Below, piece after piece: positions 1 through 7,457 of a stretch of 37,931 nucleotides of DNA (positions within the stretch are counted from its first letter, which is position 1; every line of letters starts with the position of its first letter). The notes under the pieces are model-generated. The model did not search any database. It had not been told where the DNA came from and saw only the letters and a list, made by a program, of their open reading frames with translations. The position numbers and the translations under genes are program-made. The DNA comes from an uncultured Bacilli bacterium (GTDB lineage Bacteria > Bacillota_I > Bacilli_A > RF39 > UBA660): assembly GCA_910588195.1 (NCBI GenBank), contig CAJUPN010000013.1, forward strand, positions 1 to 37,931. Direction: 5' to 3'.

Positions 1-315
1 GGGGATATTAGAGATTGATGAGAACGGTAAAGCTGGGCGAGCCCCACCATTGCGTCTGTTAACAGAGCAGTAATATCTATAACCATCACCGTCAACCACG
101 CGCGCGTCATTATCTCCATCATCTGATTTTGTCCAATAATATCCTGTTCTTCCCTCCAAAGAACTATCATTATCTATATGATTGTTGTCAGAAACATAAG
201 CACCTAAAAGAATAGAGAAATCTGTTATTGCTGCTTTTGTTCCTCTCTTCTCTAATATATCTAATTTATCACTTCCAAAATATTGTTCTTCGGTTAAAAA
301 AGTAAAATTACTCAT
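1..315 (-). CDS. DGR target (variable) protein, C-type-lectin/FGE-like fold, partial at left edge
   Basis: The reading frame begins at an ATG with a clear AGGAG eight bases upstream and stays open for 105 codons to the window edge, so the C-terminus is missing. The N-terminus (MSNFTFLTEEQYFG) has no signal peptide. Residues about 59-94 have the look of DGR-diversified C-type-lectin or formylglycine-enzyme-like ligand domains: aromatic YYWTKSD, a DARVV segment, then NGGARPAL. Residues about 69-94 lie in the variable repeat. Compared with the template, eight codons are changed: Asn to Asp, Asp to Gly, Asn to Asp, Asn to Tyr twice, Asn to Cys, Asn to Ser and Lys to Arg. In known DGRs such proteins are ligand-binding surface or tail proteins; the ligand here is unknown. 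The gene lies directly downstream of the RT in the same orientation. Confidence 0.85.
   Translation of the reverse strand, partial: MSNFTFLTEEQYFGSDKLDILEKRGTKAAITDFSILLGAYVSDNNHIDNDSSLEGRTGYYWTKSDDGDNDARVVDGDGYRYYCSVNRRNGGARPALPFSSISNIP
33..110 (-). repeat. DGR variable repeat (VR)
   Basis: This 78-bp segment matches the template repeat at 1686-1763 with no gaps and 10 substitutions, at plus-strand positions 56, 65, 66, 68, 69, 75, 81, 87, 89 and 93. Every one falls on a T of the plus-strand TR, that is an adenine in coding orientation. The GC-rich ends are identical. The 3' end in coding orientation (GGTGGGGCTCGCCC) is the likely initiation-of-mutagenic-homing region and can form a short GC hairpin. 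Adenine-specific substitution is the hallmark of DGR mutagenic retrohoming. Confidence 0.95.
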
Positions 316-435
316 CTATACTACTCCTATATTTTTGTATATCCATAGAATTTTTATAAAAATTTCATAGACACATTATCTCTTTTTTTATTCTACCATA
401 ACAACTTTTTTTTGGGAATAGTTTTACATATTTTT

Positions 436-1461
436 TTACAGTTTTTGTGGAAAAGTTTCATTTTTTAATTTTTGACTTTCTTTTGTGTCTTTGATATGGT
501 TATAAAATGCATTTTTTCTAATATAAACATATTCCTCATCAACAATATTTTTTTCTCTTAATTTATGCAATGTTTTCAAATGTTTTTTTAATCTTTGTTT
601 AGATGAAACTCGTAATTTTCTTGTTATACTGCCATCTTCATTTAAGATATGCCTATATCCTAAAAAATCTATTCCATTTTTTACAATTCCTATTTGTGTT
701 TTTTGATTTAGTGATAGTTTTAACTCATGTTCACATTTCTCCTTTATTTTTGAAAGTGAATATTGTAAATAACTTTTATCTCTATGAACCAAAATCATGT
801 CGTCCATATAACGAATATACCCTTTTACTCTTAAATCTTCTTTAACATATCTGTCGATTACATTTAAATATAATAGTGCAAACCATTGACTAGATTGATT
901 TCCAAGTGGTAAGCCAACATCTGCATTATTAGGCTGTTCTTTTACTAATTTTTCTATCATCCACATCTCATCACTTGAAAAATTAATCTTTTTTAGTAAA
1001 TTTAATAGCACTTCGTGATCTATGCTTTGAAAATACTTTCTTATATCACATTTTAGAAAAAATATTTTATTGTTTTGTTCTTTTCTATACTCATTTCTTA
1101 AAAAATTTTCTAATCGTTTTATAGCAAATGTTGTTCCTTTTTCTTTTCTGCATGCTGCATTATCATATATTAGTTTTCTATCAATTTTATCTCTTAATGC
1201 CACATCACAAAAACACTTTATAACAACTCTATCTCTAAAAGGTAATGCTTCTATAACTCTTTCTTTTGGCTCATATATTAAAAATTCTTTATACTTTCCT
1301 AATTTATATTTCTTTGACATTATATCGTTCATAAGATTACTTATATTACTTGATAAATTAGCTTCAAATCGTATCACTTCTCCTTTATGTTGTTTAGATT
1401 TTCTACAACCTTTATATGCATCATATAAATTTTCAAATGTAAAAATTTCTTTTAATTCCAT
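436..1461 (-). CDS. DGR-type reverse transcriptase
   Basis: This 341-residue reverse transcriptase would copy the TR RNA into mutagenised cDNA for VR replacement, together with Avd. Visible RT motifs are KCDIRKYFQSIDH (about 137-149), LPLGNQSSQ (about 184-192; the SQ-containing form of motif 4 that marks DGR RTs) and the catalytic YMDD (about 218-221). There is no maturase or endonuclease domain, which argues against a group II intron. I chose the ATG at 1461 because TAGGAGG precedes it and MELKEIFTFENLYDAYKG matches the usual DGR RT start. An upstream in-frame GTG at 1554 would add 31 residues with no family resemblance. TR lies upstream and the VR gene downstream, all on the same strand. 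Confidence 0.93.
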   Translation of the reverse strand: MELKEIFTFENLYDAYKGCRKSKQHKGEVIRFEANLSSNISNLMNDIMSKKYKLGKYKEFLIYEPKERVIEALPFRDRVVIKCFCDVALRDKIDRKLIYDNAACRKEKGTTFAIKRLENFLRNEYRKEQNNKIFFLKCDIRKYFQSIDHEVLLNLLKKINFSSDEMWMIEKLVKEQPNNADVGLPLGNQSSQWFALLYLNVIDRYVKEDLRVKGYIRYMDDMILVHRDKSYLQYSLSKIKEKCEHELKLSLNQKTQIGIVKNGIDFLGYRHILNEDGSITRKLRVSSKQRLKKHLKTLHKLREKNIVDEEYVYIRKNAFYNHIKDTKESQKLKNETFPQKL

Positions 1462-1483
1462 ATTGTATTTCCTCCTAAAAAAA

Positions 1484-1542
1484 GAACGCTCCTTAAAACT
1501 TGCAAAAAATAGATTATCTATTCGTTGCTCGTGTAAGCGTTC
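1484..1542 (-). terminator. Terminator-like inverted repeat between TR and RT
   Basis: On the minus strand GAACGCT (1542-1536) pairs with AGCGTTC (1490-1484), followed at once by a run of T. Inside the loop a second small hairpin, AATAG/CTATT near 1508-1522, also ends in T. The structure sits between the TR and the RT ribosome binding site, so it could end the TR RNA or attenuate RT expression. Whether it acts as a terminator is inference. Confidence 0.5.
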
Positions 1543-1656
1543 ATATTCTTCCACCGCACTATTTCTTTAGCGGTTAGAAAAGAGAAAAATTCCTTCACTT
1601 TAAAATACTGATATATTTTCCTTAAAATATATTTCTCTGATTCTTTATTTTAAATC

Positions 1657-1682
1657 CACTTTTATAGGATTTATCAAAAGTG
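1657..1682. other. Inverted repeat flanking the TR 3' side
   Basis: CACTTTT (1657-1663) and AAAAGTG (1676-1682) form a 7-bp stem with a 12-nt loop immediately beyond the 3' end of the template repeat in coding orientation. DGR template RNAs need sequence downstream of TR for RT priming, so this hairpin may belong to the TR RNA. No coding sequence is seen in the surrounding 1555-1834 interval apart from the TR itself. Confidence 0.4.
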
Positions 1683-1685
1683 AAT

Positions 1686-1763
1686 CTGGGCGAGCCCCAC
1701 CATTGCGTTTGTTAACATTGTTGTAATTTCTATTACCATTATCGTTAACCACGCGCGCGTCAT
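1686..1763 (-). repeat. DGR template repeat (TR)
   Basis: This is a non-coding 78-bp partner of the VR, located between avd and RT. In coding orientation it is rich in AAY codons (it would read NDNGNRNYNNVNK), the design that lets adenine mutagenesis produce wide amino acid diversity without stop codons. It contains 26 adenines in coding orientation, 10 of which differ in the VR; no other base differs. Its RNA is the expected template for the RT at 436-1461. Confidence 0.95.
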
Positions 1764-1834
1764 AGAGAATGGGGCTACAAAGAAAAACCCGAAATAAATT
1801 TTTCTCTTAATTAAAAGCCTTTCAGCCTAAAATC

Positions 1835-2416
1835 CTAACTTCGTTTTTTCCATCTTTCATCATCACTCTTTTTCCATGCTACTGTTAAATTAATTGCTTC
1901 TGATAATTGAATAGAAATTTGTTTGTATTGTTTCTTTAATATGCATCCAGAATTTTCTGCCACCATAGAAACATATCCTAGTAATTTTAATTTTACTATT
2001 GCCTCTTTTTGTAATTCTTCTCTTTTTGTTTTCTTTTCTACTGCATCCATTCTAATAAAATTAGCTTCTAATAAGCATTCTAATGTATCAAGACAATAGT
2101 TCTGCATTCTATTTACAAATACTCCTCTAAATTTTTTTGGAGATTTTTCTGTAACTGCAATTATATAAGCTGCTAGTTTCTTTACTACTGTTATAACCAT
2201 TAAATCATTTGCATTAAATGGCAACTTATTCACTTGTTCTAATTCATTGTCATTTTCTACGCTTTCTTCAATTTCTTTTTTATTAAATCTTTTATTCTCA
2301 GCAGTAGCAATAGCTTGCTTCACTGCTACTTTATCCTCAATACTGTTTTCAGCTCCGTTAAAATCTTCTAATTTTTTAGGTATTTTCAAATTACTATCTC
2401 TACTAACTTGTAACAT
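1835..2416 (-). CDS. avd: Avd, accessory variability determinant (four-helix bundle)
   Basis: This 193-residue protein starts at an ATG behind GTAAGGAGG. The C-terminal two thirds (from about residue 75) have the Avd / 23S-IVP-like four-helix-bundle pattern: an Ile/Val-rich first helix, the characteristic EKSPKKFR turn, a helix with the NRMQNYCLDTLECL segment, and a late segment LLGYVSMVAENSGCI followed by KQYKQIS. Avd forms a positively charged pentamer that binds the RT and TR RNA and is required for mutagenic homing in studied DGRs. The first 65 or so residues are an acidic, low-complexity extension not usual for the family, in which Avd is normally about 110-130 residues. The gene lies just upstream of the TR on the same strand. 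Confidence 0.88.
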   Translation of the reverse strand: MLQVSRDSNLKIPKKLEDFNGAENSIEDKVAVKQAIATAENKRFNKKEIEESVENDNELEQVNKLPFNANDLMVITVVKKLAAYIIAVTEKSPKKFRGVFVNRMQNYCLDTLECLLEANFIRMDAVEKKTKREELQKEAIVKLKLLGYVSMVAENSGCILKKQYKQISIQLSEAINLTVAWKKSDDERWKKRS

Positions 2417-2484
2417 TTTTATCCTCCTTACACATTTCTGTATTTTAACATGAATTCCCTAAAAAATCCATTAAGTTCAATGTT

Positions 2485-3465
2485 TTAAAGTTCTCCTTTG
2501 ATTTTTGTTATCTTATTTAAAAGCTTATTGTACTCCTCTCTACTAACACCTGTTCCTTCTAAAGACTTCTGATACTTTTTTTCTTCTTTAGATAGATATT
2601 CTTCTGGATCATCATAATATAATAATAATTCTAACATCAAACACTCTATTTCACATTCTGTATGCTTTTTATTTTTTATTGTAATACCTAATTTTTTTAA
2701 TATTCTTTTCTCCTTAAAACTTAACATTTTTCTTATATTTAAAATCTCTAAATTATGATATTTTTCATCCCATTCTAAATATTTTTTATTTTCTAATTCT
2801 CTTTTTATTCTTTTTAATTCTGTATATATTTCTTCATAATCATTAACTGGTTTCTTTATATATCCTGCTACTTCTAGTCCACCATTTATAACATCACTTT
2901 TGTTATCTGCAGATATAACTAAAAATGCAATGTCTTTATTTTTAGCAAAATAACTCTTTATAATGTCTAAACCCGTATATCTATGATTGCGCATAAGGTC
3001 TGTTATTACAATTTCTGGCTTTAATTCCTCAATCATTTTTATTTCATCTTCATCACTATTAGCAATTCCTAATATTTCTATATCTTCATATTTTTCTAAA
3101 AATTCTTTTATAAATTTGCATATATGAATATTGTCATCTGCAATTATGATTTTAATTTTTCTACTCAATTTAATCTTTCCTTCCATTATTTCATTATTTA
3201 TTTTCACTATTGTTTCTTTAGCAGCAATAGTAAATATCTCCTTTAAATTTGTCTTTAAATAATTATTGGTATCCTCTACATATTCAAATATTTCTTCATA
3301 TAATTTCTTCTTTGTTTCAGCATCAAAGTCATTATTTTCTTCAATATCCTGTAATATTTGATTTATTCTCTTTTGTTTATTACAGTTTAAAATTCTTAAT
3401 AATAATTCATCAAAATCTTGTTCTTCACAAATCTCATCTATTAAATCAAATTTTATCTCTTTCAT
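2485..3465 (-). CDS. Receiver-domain (response-regulator-like) protein upstream of the DGR
   Basis: This 326-residue protein has a central receiver domain at about residues 103-222: the acidic pair at 110-111 (IIADD), the phospho-acceptor Asp about 156 (VITDL), Ser about 185 in place of the switch Thr (VISA) and Lys about 205 before Pro (IKKP). The N-terminal 100 residues are helical and acidic; the C-terminal 100 residues are helical and charged, with no recognisable DNA-binding output domain. The receiver is Spo0A/CheY-like in outline. The gene is co-oriented with avd and 68 bp upstream, so it may be the first gene of the DGR transcript and couple a signal to diversification. That role is inference. 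No histidine kinase is in the window. Confidence 0.75.
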   Translation of the reverse strand: MKEIKFDLIDEICEEQDFDELLLRILNCNKQKRINQILQDIEENNDFDAETKKKLYEEIFEYVEDTNNYLKTNLKEIFTIAAKETIVKINNEIMEGKIKLSRKIKIIIADDNIHICKFIKEFLEKYEDIEILGIANSDEDEIKMIEELKPEIVITDLMRNHRYTGLDIIKSYFAKNKDIAFLVISADNKSDVINGGLEVAGYIKKPVNDYEEIYTELKRIKRELENKKYLEWDEKYHNLEILNIRKMLSFKEKRILKKLGITIKNKKHTECEIECLMLELLLYYDDPEEYLSKEEKKYQKSLEGTGVSREEYNKLLNKITKIKGEL

Positions 3466-3529
3466 TTTTCCCTACTTTGTAAAATTTTCTTCTCTTGATA
3501 GAAATAGTCTACCAAGATTAGTAAATAAA

Positions 3530-3548
3530 TATTGTAAAATATACAATA
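3530..3548. promoter_or_regulatory. Palindromic operator candidate in divergent promoter region
   Basis: TATTGTA-AAATA-TACAATA is a perfect 7-bp inverted repeat 31 bp before the start of the XRE regulator at 3580 and 64 bp before the divergent receiver-domain gene. Its position and symmetry suit an autoregulatory operator that could also control the DGR operon. There is no direct evidence of binding. Confidence 0.5.
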
Positions 3549-3579
3549 ATAATTAATGTTGGAAAGGAAACTACTATAT

Positions 3580-3837
3580 ATGCAAGTTAAAAAGTTAAAT
3601 GGTAAATCTAATGTTATTGGTAGAAATATTAAAAAGTATAGAGAATTGCGTGGCTTAACTCAAAGAGAACTTTCTAATAAAATAGCTTTACTTGGTATAG
3701 ATATTTATCATTCAGACATTTCTCAAATTGAAAATCAAAAATTATTGTTAAAAGACTTTGAAATTATTGCATTCTGCAAAGTTCTAAATGTATCTTATGA
3801 ACAATTATTTGAAAATACCAATAACTTATTTGATTAA
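3580..3837 (+). CDS. XRE-family helix-turn-helix regulator
   Basis: This small transcriptional regulator of 85 residues has a lambda-repressor-type HTH covering nearly the whole protein (GRNIKKYRELRGLTQRELSNKI, then SDISQIENQK). It resembles ICE and phage repressors. I place the start at the ATG at 3580 because GGAAAGG lies 12 bases upstream; the alternative ATG at 3556 would put that ribosome binding site inside the gene. It is divergent from the receiver-domain protein with a palindrome between them, which suggests autoregulation. Confidence 0.75.
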   Translation: MQVKKLNGKSNVIGRNIKKYRELRGLTQRELSNKIALLGIDIYHSDISQIENQKLLLKDFEIIAFCKVLNVSYEQLFENTNNLFD

Positions 3838-4031
3838 TTATTATTATTTTACAATGACATCTAAATTTATACTTTTTCGTATTTTTTAGTTAAATAAATG
3901 TTAAAGAATATGGTTTCATATTCTTTTATTTTTATCCATTACTATATTAACATATCTTATATTATAAATCAATATTTTATTTTACTTTTGCTTTTTTTCT
4001 AATATATGTTTGTTTTATTTCTGCCATAATT

Positions 4032-4052
4032 CTTATATTATTTTTATATAAG
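4032..4052. promoter_or_regulatory. Inverted repeat upstream of second XRE gene
   Basis: CTTATAT (4032-4038) and ATATAAG (4046-4052) form an inverted repeat that overlaps the expected promoter and abuts the AAAGGGGG ribosome binding site of the gene at 4073. It is an operator candidate. The 3838-4072 interval otherwise contains only AT-rich sequence with no recognisable gene. Confidence 0.4.
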
Positions 4053-4072
4053 AAAGGGGGATTACTTATTCT

Positions 4073-4423
4073 ATGAAAAATGCAAAATCTTTAAAAAATA
4101 TAGGAAACAATATTCAAATAGCTAGATTGAAAAAAGGATTAACACAAGAAGCTCTTTCTGAAAAATGTAATGTTTCAACTAAATATATAAGTGCAATAGA
4201 ACGCGGAATATCTTCTGGTAGCATTTCACTTATAATTGATATTTGTAATGCTTTAGATGTAACACCTAATTATATTTTTAATAATACCATTAAAAATTCT
4301 AATGATAATGTTGATATATTTCCTGTTGAAATTTCTTCAATTTACTTGAAATTAAAATCTGAGAATAAAAAATTTGTCGAAACTACAATACAACATTTAT
4401 ATTCTATGCAAAATAAAAGATAA
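4073..4423 (+). CDS. XRE-family helix-turn-helix regulator
   Basis: This 116-residue protein has an N-terminal Cro/C1-type HTH (residues about 10-65: IGNNIQIARLKKGLTQEAL, then STKYISAIERG) and a short C-terminal helical region. The start is an ATG preceded by AAAGGGGG. It resembles the repressors of conjugative elements, which keep transfer genes silent. Together with the regulator at 3580 it forms a plus-strand regulatory pair facing away from the transfer block. The target operators are unknown. The gene ends just before an intrinsic terminator. Confidence 0.8.
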   Translation: MKNAKSLKNIGNNIQIARLKKGLTQEALSEKCNVSTKYISAIERGISSGSISLIIDICNALDVTPNYIFNNTIKNSNDNVDIFPVEISSIYLKLKSENKKFVETTIQHLYSMQNKR

Positions 4424-4446
4424 ATTTTTTGTATATATAATTAAGA

Positions 4447-4480
4447 AAAATCCGTATACTAAGCTTCATACGGATTTTTT
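4447..4480. terminator. Bidirectional intrinsic terminator
   Basis: AAAATCCGTAT and ATACGGATTTTTT form an 11-bp stem with a short loop (ACTAAGCTTC), ending in T on the plus strand and preceded by A-rich sequence that would be T-rich on the minus strand. It lies between the convergent ends of the XRE gene (4423) and the minus-strand gene ending at 4493, and probably serves both. Confidence 0.85.
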
Positions 4481-4492
4481 ATTATATATTTC

Positions 4493-4711
4493 TTACTTAT
4501 TTCCTTTTACCAAAGTATTTAAAATACTACTATACTGATTACTTAATTTGGCAATATCTCCATTTTTAGTACTATGCGACATAATAAATTCTTCTATTTC
4601 TAATTCGTATTTTCTCAATTCTTCTTTGTTGTAATCTATATCTTCTACATTTATTCCTGCATTACTTAATAATTTTATTTCTTCTTTTGAAAACTGCTTC
4701 ATTAGATTCAT
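4493..4711 (-). CDS. Small hypothetical protein
   Basis: This is a 72-residue acidic, helical protein (MNLMKQFSKEEIKLLSNAGINVEDIDYNKEEL and onward) with no family I recognise. The ATG at 4711 is preferred because GGGAG lies about ten bases upstream; an in-frame ATG at 4732 falls upstream of that site. It overlaps the end of the preceding gene (4662-4979), so the two are probably translationally coupled. Confidence 0.6.
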   Translation of the reverse strand: MNLMKQFSKEEIKLLSNAGINVEDIDYNKEELRKYELEIEEFIMSHSTKNGDIAKLSNQYSSILNTLVKGNK

Positions 4712-4979
4712 TTTTTTCTTTCTCCCTTTCATTTATTGCTACCATAAGTTCATTATCTTGTACTGTTCTATTAGCATTTTGATATGTAAATTTAGCACCT
4801 GTAAAATAAACTTTATAATCTATACCTTCTAGCCTTGTTTTACATAGTGCTAAAAATTTGTCAACTTCCTCTTCTGATAAATTATGCTTAACTCTTAATT
4901 CATAGAAAGTAAAGATAATTTCATTTTCATTTTTCATCATCTTTTCATTTATAAGATTCTCTACAAATTGCGTTGTCAT
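4662..4979 (-). CDS. Small hypothetical protein
   Basis: This is a 105-residue protein of unknown function, charged and predicted to be mostly helical. The ATG at 4979 is chosen because TGGAG lies eight bases upstream; the in-frame GTG at 4988 overlaps that site. It forms a two-gene unit with the gene at 4493-4711, isolated from the transfer operon by the terminator at 5041-5088. It therefore probably has its own promoter in the 4980-5040 interval. Confidence 0.6.
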   Translation of the reverse strand: MTTQFVENLINEKMMKNENEIIFTFYELRVKHNLSEEEVDKFLALCKTRLEGIDYKVYFTGAKFTYQNANRTVQDNELMVAINEREKEKNESNEAVFKRRNKIIK

Positions 4980-5040
4980 TGTTTCCACTCCATTCTGTAT
5001 TGCATTATATCATTTATTTTTCATTTTGTCTTTAAAAAAC

Positions 5041-5088
5041 AAAAAAATCGCAGAAGAAATACTTATTTTTTATAAGTACCTCTTCTGC
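5041..5088 (-). terminator. Intrinsic terminator of the conjugation operon
   Basis: On the minus strand GCAGAAG-agg-TACTTAT pairs with ATAAGTA-ttt-CTTCTGC, then GATTTTTTT follows. The long stem has one small internal loop and a T tract directly after the CHAP gene (stop at 5098). It marks the likely end of the long transfer transcript. Confidence 0.9.
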
Positions 5089-5097
5089 TTATTTTTA

Positions 5098-6702
5098 TTA
5101 GTACATTGGTGTTCCATACCCTAAAATATCTAAACTATTTATATCATAATCTCTCCTACAACAACTATCACTTGAATTTCCTTCTATTGTATAAACTCTT
5201 CCATTTTCTGTTTTTTCTACTATTCCTACATGATCTGCTTGTCCACTTCTTACTCCTGTATCCTTATCTGCCCAGTCAAAGAAAATAATGTCGCCTGGTT
5301 TGGGAGAGAATCCTTTTTCTTTCCAAAGTCCACAAGTTCTAAACCAGTCAACGCCCTCACTCTGACATCCTGCAAATTTTGGAATTAGTCCTGCTTCAAT
5401 GTAGCCACATTCATTGGCACACCATGAAACAAAACAAGCACACCATTCTACACGAGAATCAAAACCATACCAACTCCAATAAGGTTGTCCTCCAACATTT
5501 CCTATTTGTGAAGCTGCAACAAGCACAATGTCATTGCTCCCAACAGATGAGCCATATATTACTGATGCCCACATATTAGCATATTTATTGTCTGTCAATT
5601 CTTGTAATTGTTTTCTTTGTTCTTGACTAAAATTGTATTTGTCTGCCATCTCATTTGCTGATTTGCCTGTTATTGTAATATGCAACTTAACTTTCGTTAC
5701 TGTTACTCTATCAGTAGATGTTAAACCTATTCTTATTTCTTCATGACTTTCTTCATCTTTTGTAAATGATATTTCATTCATTTCCCAAAAAATCTCTTTT
5801 AGAAGATTAACTTTTTCATCATTTAAGGTTATAACATCTGCTTCATTATTACCATTGCTTAACTTAACTGTGTATATTGCCAAAATATCTTTCCATTCGG
5901 CTCTATGAGAATTTATATCGTACTCATCATAAGGATTATCTTTCTGTATTTGTGTTATCTTATTCATAAATTCTGTATTTAAGTCTAATATTACTTGATT
6001 CATTGTTACTACTTGTTGTTGCCCATTTATAGTTATTGTGCTACCTGTATCTTCGCTTGAAAAGAAAATACCAAAAATTGAACTAACTAGCATTGCTATT
6101 AAGCAAACTACAATTATAATTAAAACAACAATCCAGCCACCTGCTACTAAAAATGCAATTAGTGCTTTTGTTGCAACTATAATAGCTTTTATTGCTGCTA
6201 TTGTTGCTTTTATTCCTACTTTTATCGCCTTTACTGTTGCTTTTGCTGTTGCCTTTGCCATTTGTATTGCTCTTTTAGTTGCTTTTGCTGTTGTTTTAGC
6301 TACTTTTTTTGTTGTTTTTATTGTTCTGTCTGCTGTTTTTATAGCTTTTTTAGTAGTTTTTGTTGCTGTTTTCATTTTCTTTGCAACTTTTTTTACTTGG
6401 CTTTTCTTTTTTATCGTTTTTATTTTTTGATTTACATTTTGTATATTTTGTACTGTTTTGTCAAAATTCTTCTTGCCATATTTATTAAGTCTGTAAACAT
6501 TATTAGGAAGATTACTTGCTGTTTTTGATATTTTATTTATTGCGTATTCTGTTCCATTATCACTTGTTTCTTCTTGGTATGTTTCTTTTGTTTTGTCTTT
6601 TGCTTGTACTAATCTGTCTTTCATTTTTTCTGTTCCAACTACTGCTTTGTTAATTGTTTTTACTGTTCCTTTTTTACTCTGTTTAACTTTAATATCTGCC
6701 AA
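5098..6702 (-). CDS. Membrane-anchored CHAP-domain cell-wall hydrolase (VirB1-like)
   Basis: This 534-residue protein is a likely peptidoglycan hydrolase that opens the wall for the conjugation channel. Residues 1-180 are basic and built from Lys/Thr/Ala-rich repeats. A single transmembrane segment follows at about 182-214, then a linker domain, then a CHAP domain at about 390-534. Catalytic candidates are Cys about 421 (EWCACFVSW), His about 491 (ADHVGIV) and Asn about 509 (IEGNS). It starts at TTG with GGAGG seven bases upstream. It is the last gene of the transfer operon, after sortase B. The usual ICE counterpart is an NlpC/P60 or lysozyme-CHAP protein; no lysozyme domain is visible here. 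Confidence 0.85.
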   Translation of the reverse strand: MADIKVKQSKKGTVKTINKAVVGTEKMKDRLVQAKDKTKETYQEETSDNGTEYAINKISKTASNLPNNVYRLNKYGKKNFDKTVQNIQNVNQKIKTIKKKSQVKKVAKKMKTATKTTKKAIKTADRTIKTTKKVAKTTAKATKRAIQMAKATAKATVKAIKVGIKATIAAIKAIIVATKALIAFLVAGGWIVVLIIIVVCLIAMLVSSIFGIFFSSEDTGSTITINGQQQVVTMNQVILDLNTEFMNKITQIQKDNPYDEYDINSHRAEWKDILAIYTVKLSNGNNEADVITLNDEKVNLLKEIFWEMNEISFTKDEESHEEIRIGLTSTDRVTVTKVKLHITITGKSANEMADKYNFSQEQRKQLQELTDNKYANMWASVIYGSSVGSNDIVLVAASQIGNVGGQPYWSWYGFDSRVEWCACFVSWCANECGYIEAGLIPKFAGCQSEGVDWFRTCGLWKEKGFSPKPGDIIFFDWADKDTGVRSGQADHVGIVEKTENGRVYTIEGNSSDSCCRRDYDINSLDILGYGTPMY

Positions 6703-6713
6703 ACAAACACCTC

Positions 6714-7457
6714 CTAATTGTTTATTTCTCTTGCAATAACTACTAATCTTCCGTTTTTATTGCTATATTCACAAGTAGAAAGTGTAATAAATTTATCGTG
6801 ATATTTTGGTTTTATATTTGTTTCATAAAATGATAGTTCTTTACACTTGTTTACAAATGTATTGAACTCATCTTCATTACTAAAATTCACAGAATTATAA
6901 TATTTAAAAGTGTTTTTGCTATATACTACTGTTTTGAATACTGCAAAAATTTCGTATTTCTTCATTTCTTCTAATGTTGTAAACTCTATAACCTTATGAT
7001 TTTCGTAAAATTCTTTTGATTTATAATTTTCTAATGCACCAAATACTTTTTTATGATTCATGTGATGCCCATATATTACAAGATTATCACTTGTGTTTAT
7101 ATTACATTCTTCTGACATATAAGGTGTTCCGTAAGATGAATACTTTTTATAAAAATCTCTATGCAAATAATAGTTAGGATTACTTTTTATCTGCATTATT
7201 GGGTAATTTATTGTTGTATCATTTATTCTTAACCAACCTACAATATCACTATTGATAGCATATAAGTTATCTATATTTATTACTGTTTCTACTTGTTCTT
7301 TATCTTCTGGATTTGTTTGTTCTACTATTTCAATTAGTTCTTCAAAATTGTTTTCTTGTTTCTTATTTTCTTTCAACTCCTTATAAATAAAATAACTGCT
7401 AATAAGAATTGAACTTATTAGCAGCATAATACAAAATACATATAATACTTTTTTCAC
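6714..7457 (-). CDS. srtB: Class B sortase
   Basis: This 247-residue membrane-anchored transpeptidase has an N-terminal membrane segment at about 4-26. The catalytic set is His about 131 or 132 (IYGHHM), Cys about 229 (TLSTCEYS) and Arg about 237 (NGRLVVIA), the class B arrangement. It probably anchors a cell-surface protein; the element's own adhesin (29639-34168) has a TPKTG sorting signal and is the obvious candidate. The start is the GTG at 7457, overlapping the VirB4 stop (TAGTG) with GGAGAGGG upstream. Plain zero-frame reading instead fuses the C-terminus of VirB4 to this sortase; that fusion disappears if the CGG at 7473-7475 is read with a +1 shift. Confidence 0.88.
   Translation of the reverse strand: MKKVLYVFCIMLLISSILISSYFIYKELKENKKQENNFEELIEIVEQTNPEDKEQVETVINIDNLYAINSDIVGWLRINDTTINYPIMQIKSNPNYYLHRDFYKKYSSYGTPYMSEECNINTSDNLVIYGHHMNHKKVFGALENYKSKEFYENHKVIEFTTLEEMKKYEIFAVFKTVVYSKNTFKYYNSVNFSNEDEFNTFVNKCKELSFYETNIKPKYHDKFITLSTCEYSNKNGRLVVIAREINN

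Noticed and set aside
436..1461. Retron or group II intron reverse transcriptase
   Set aside because: No maturase or endonuclease domain and no retron ncRNA layout; TR/VR with adenine-specific differences and Avd identify a DGR.
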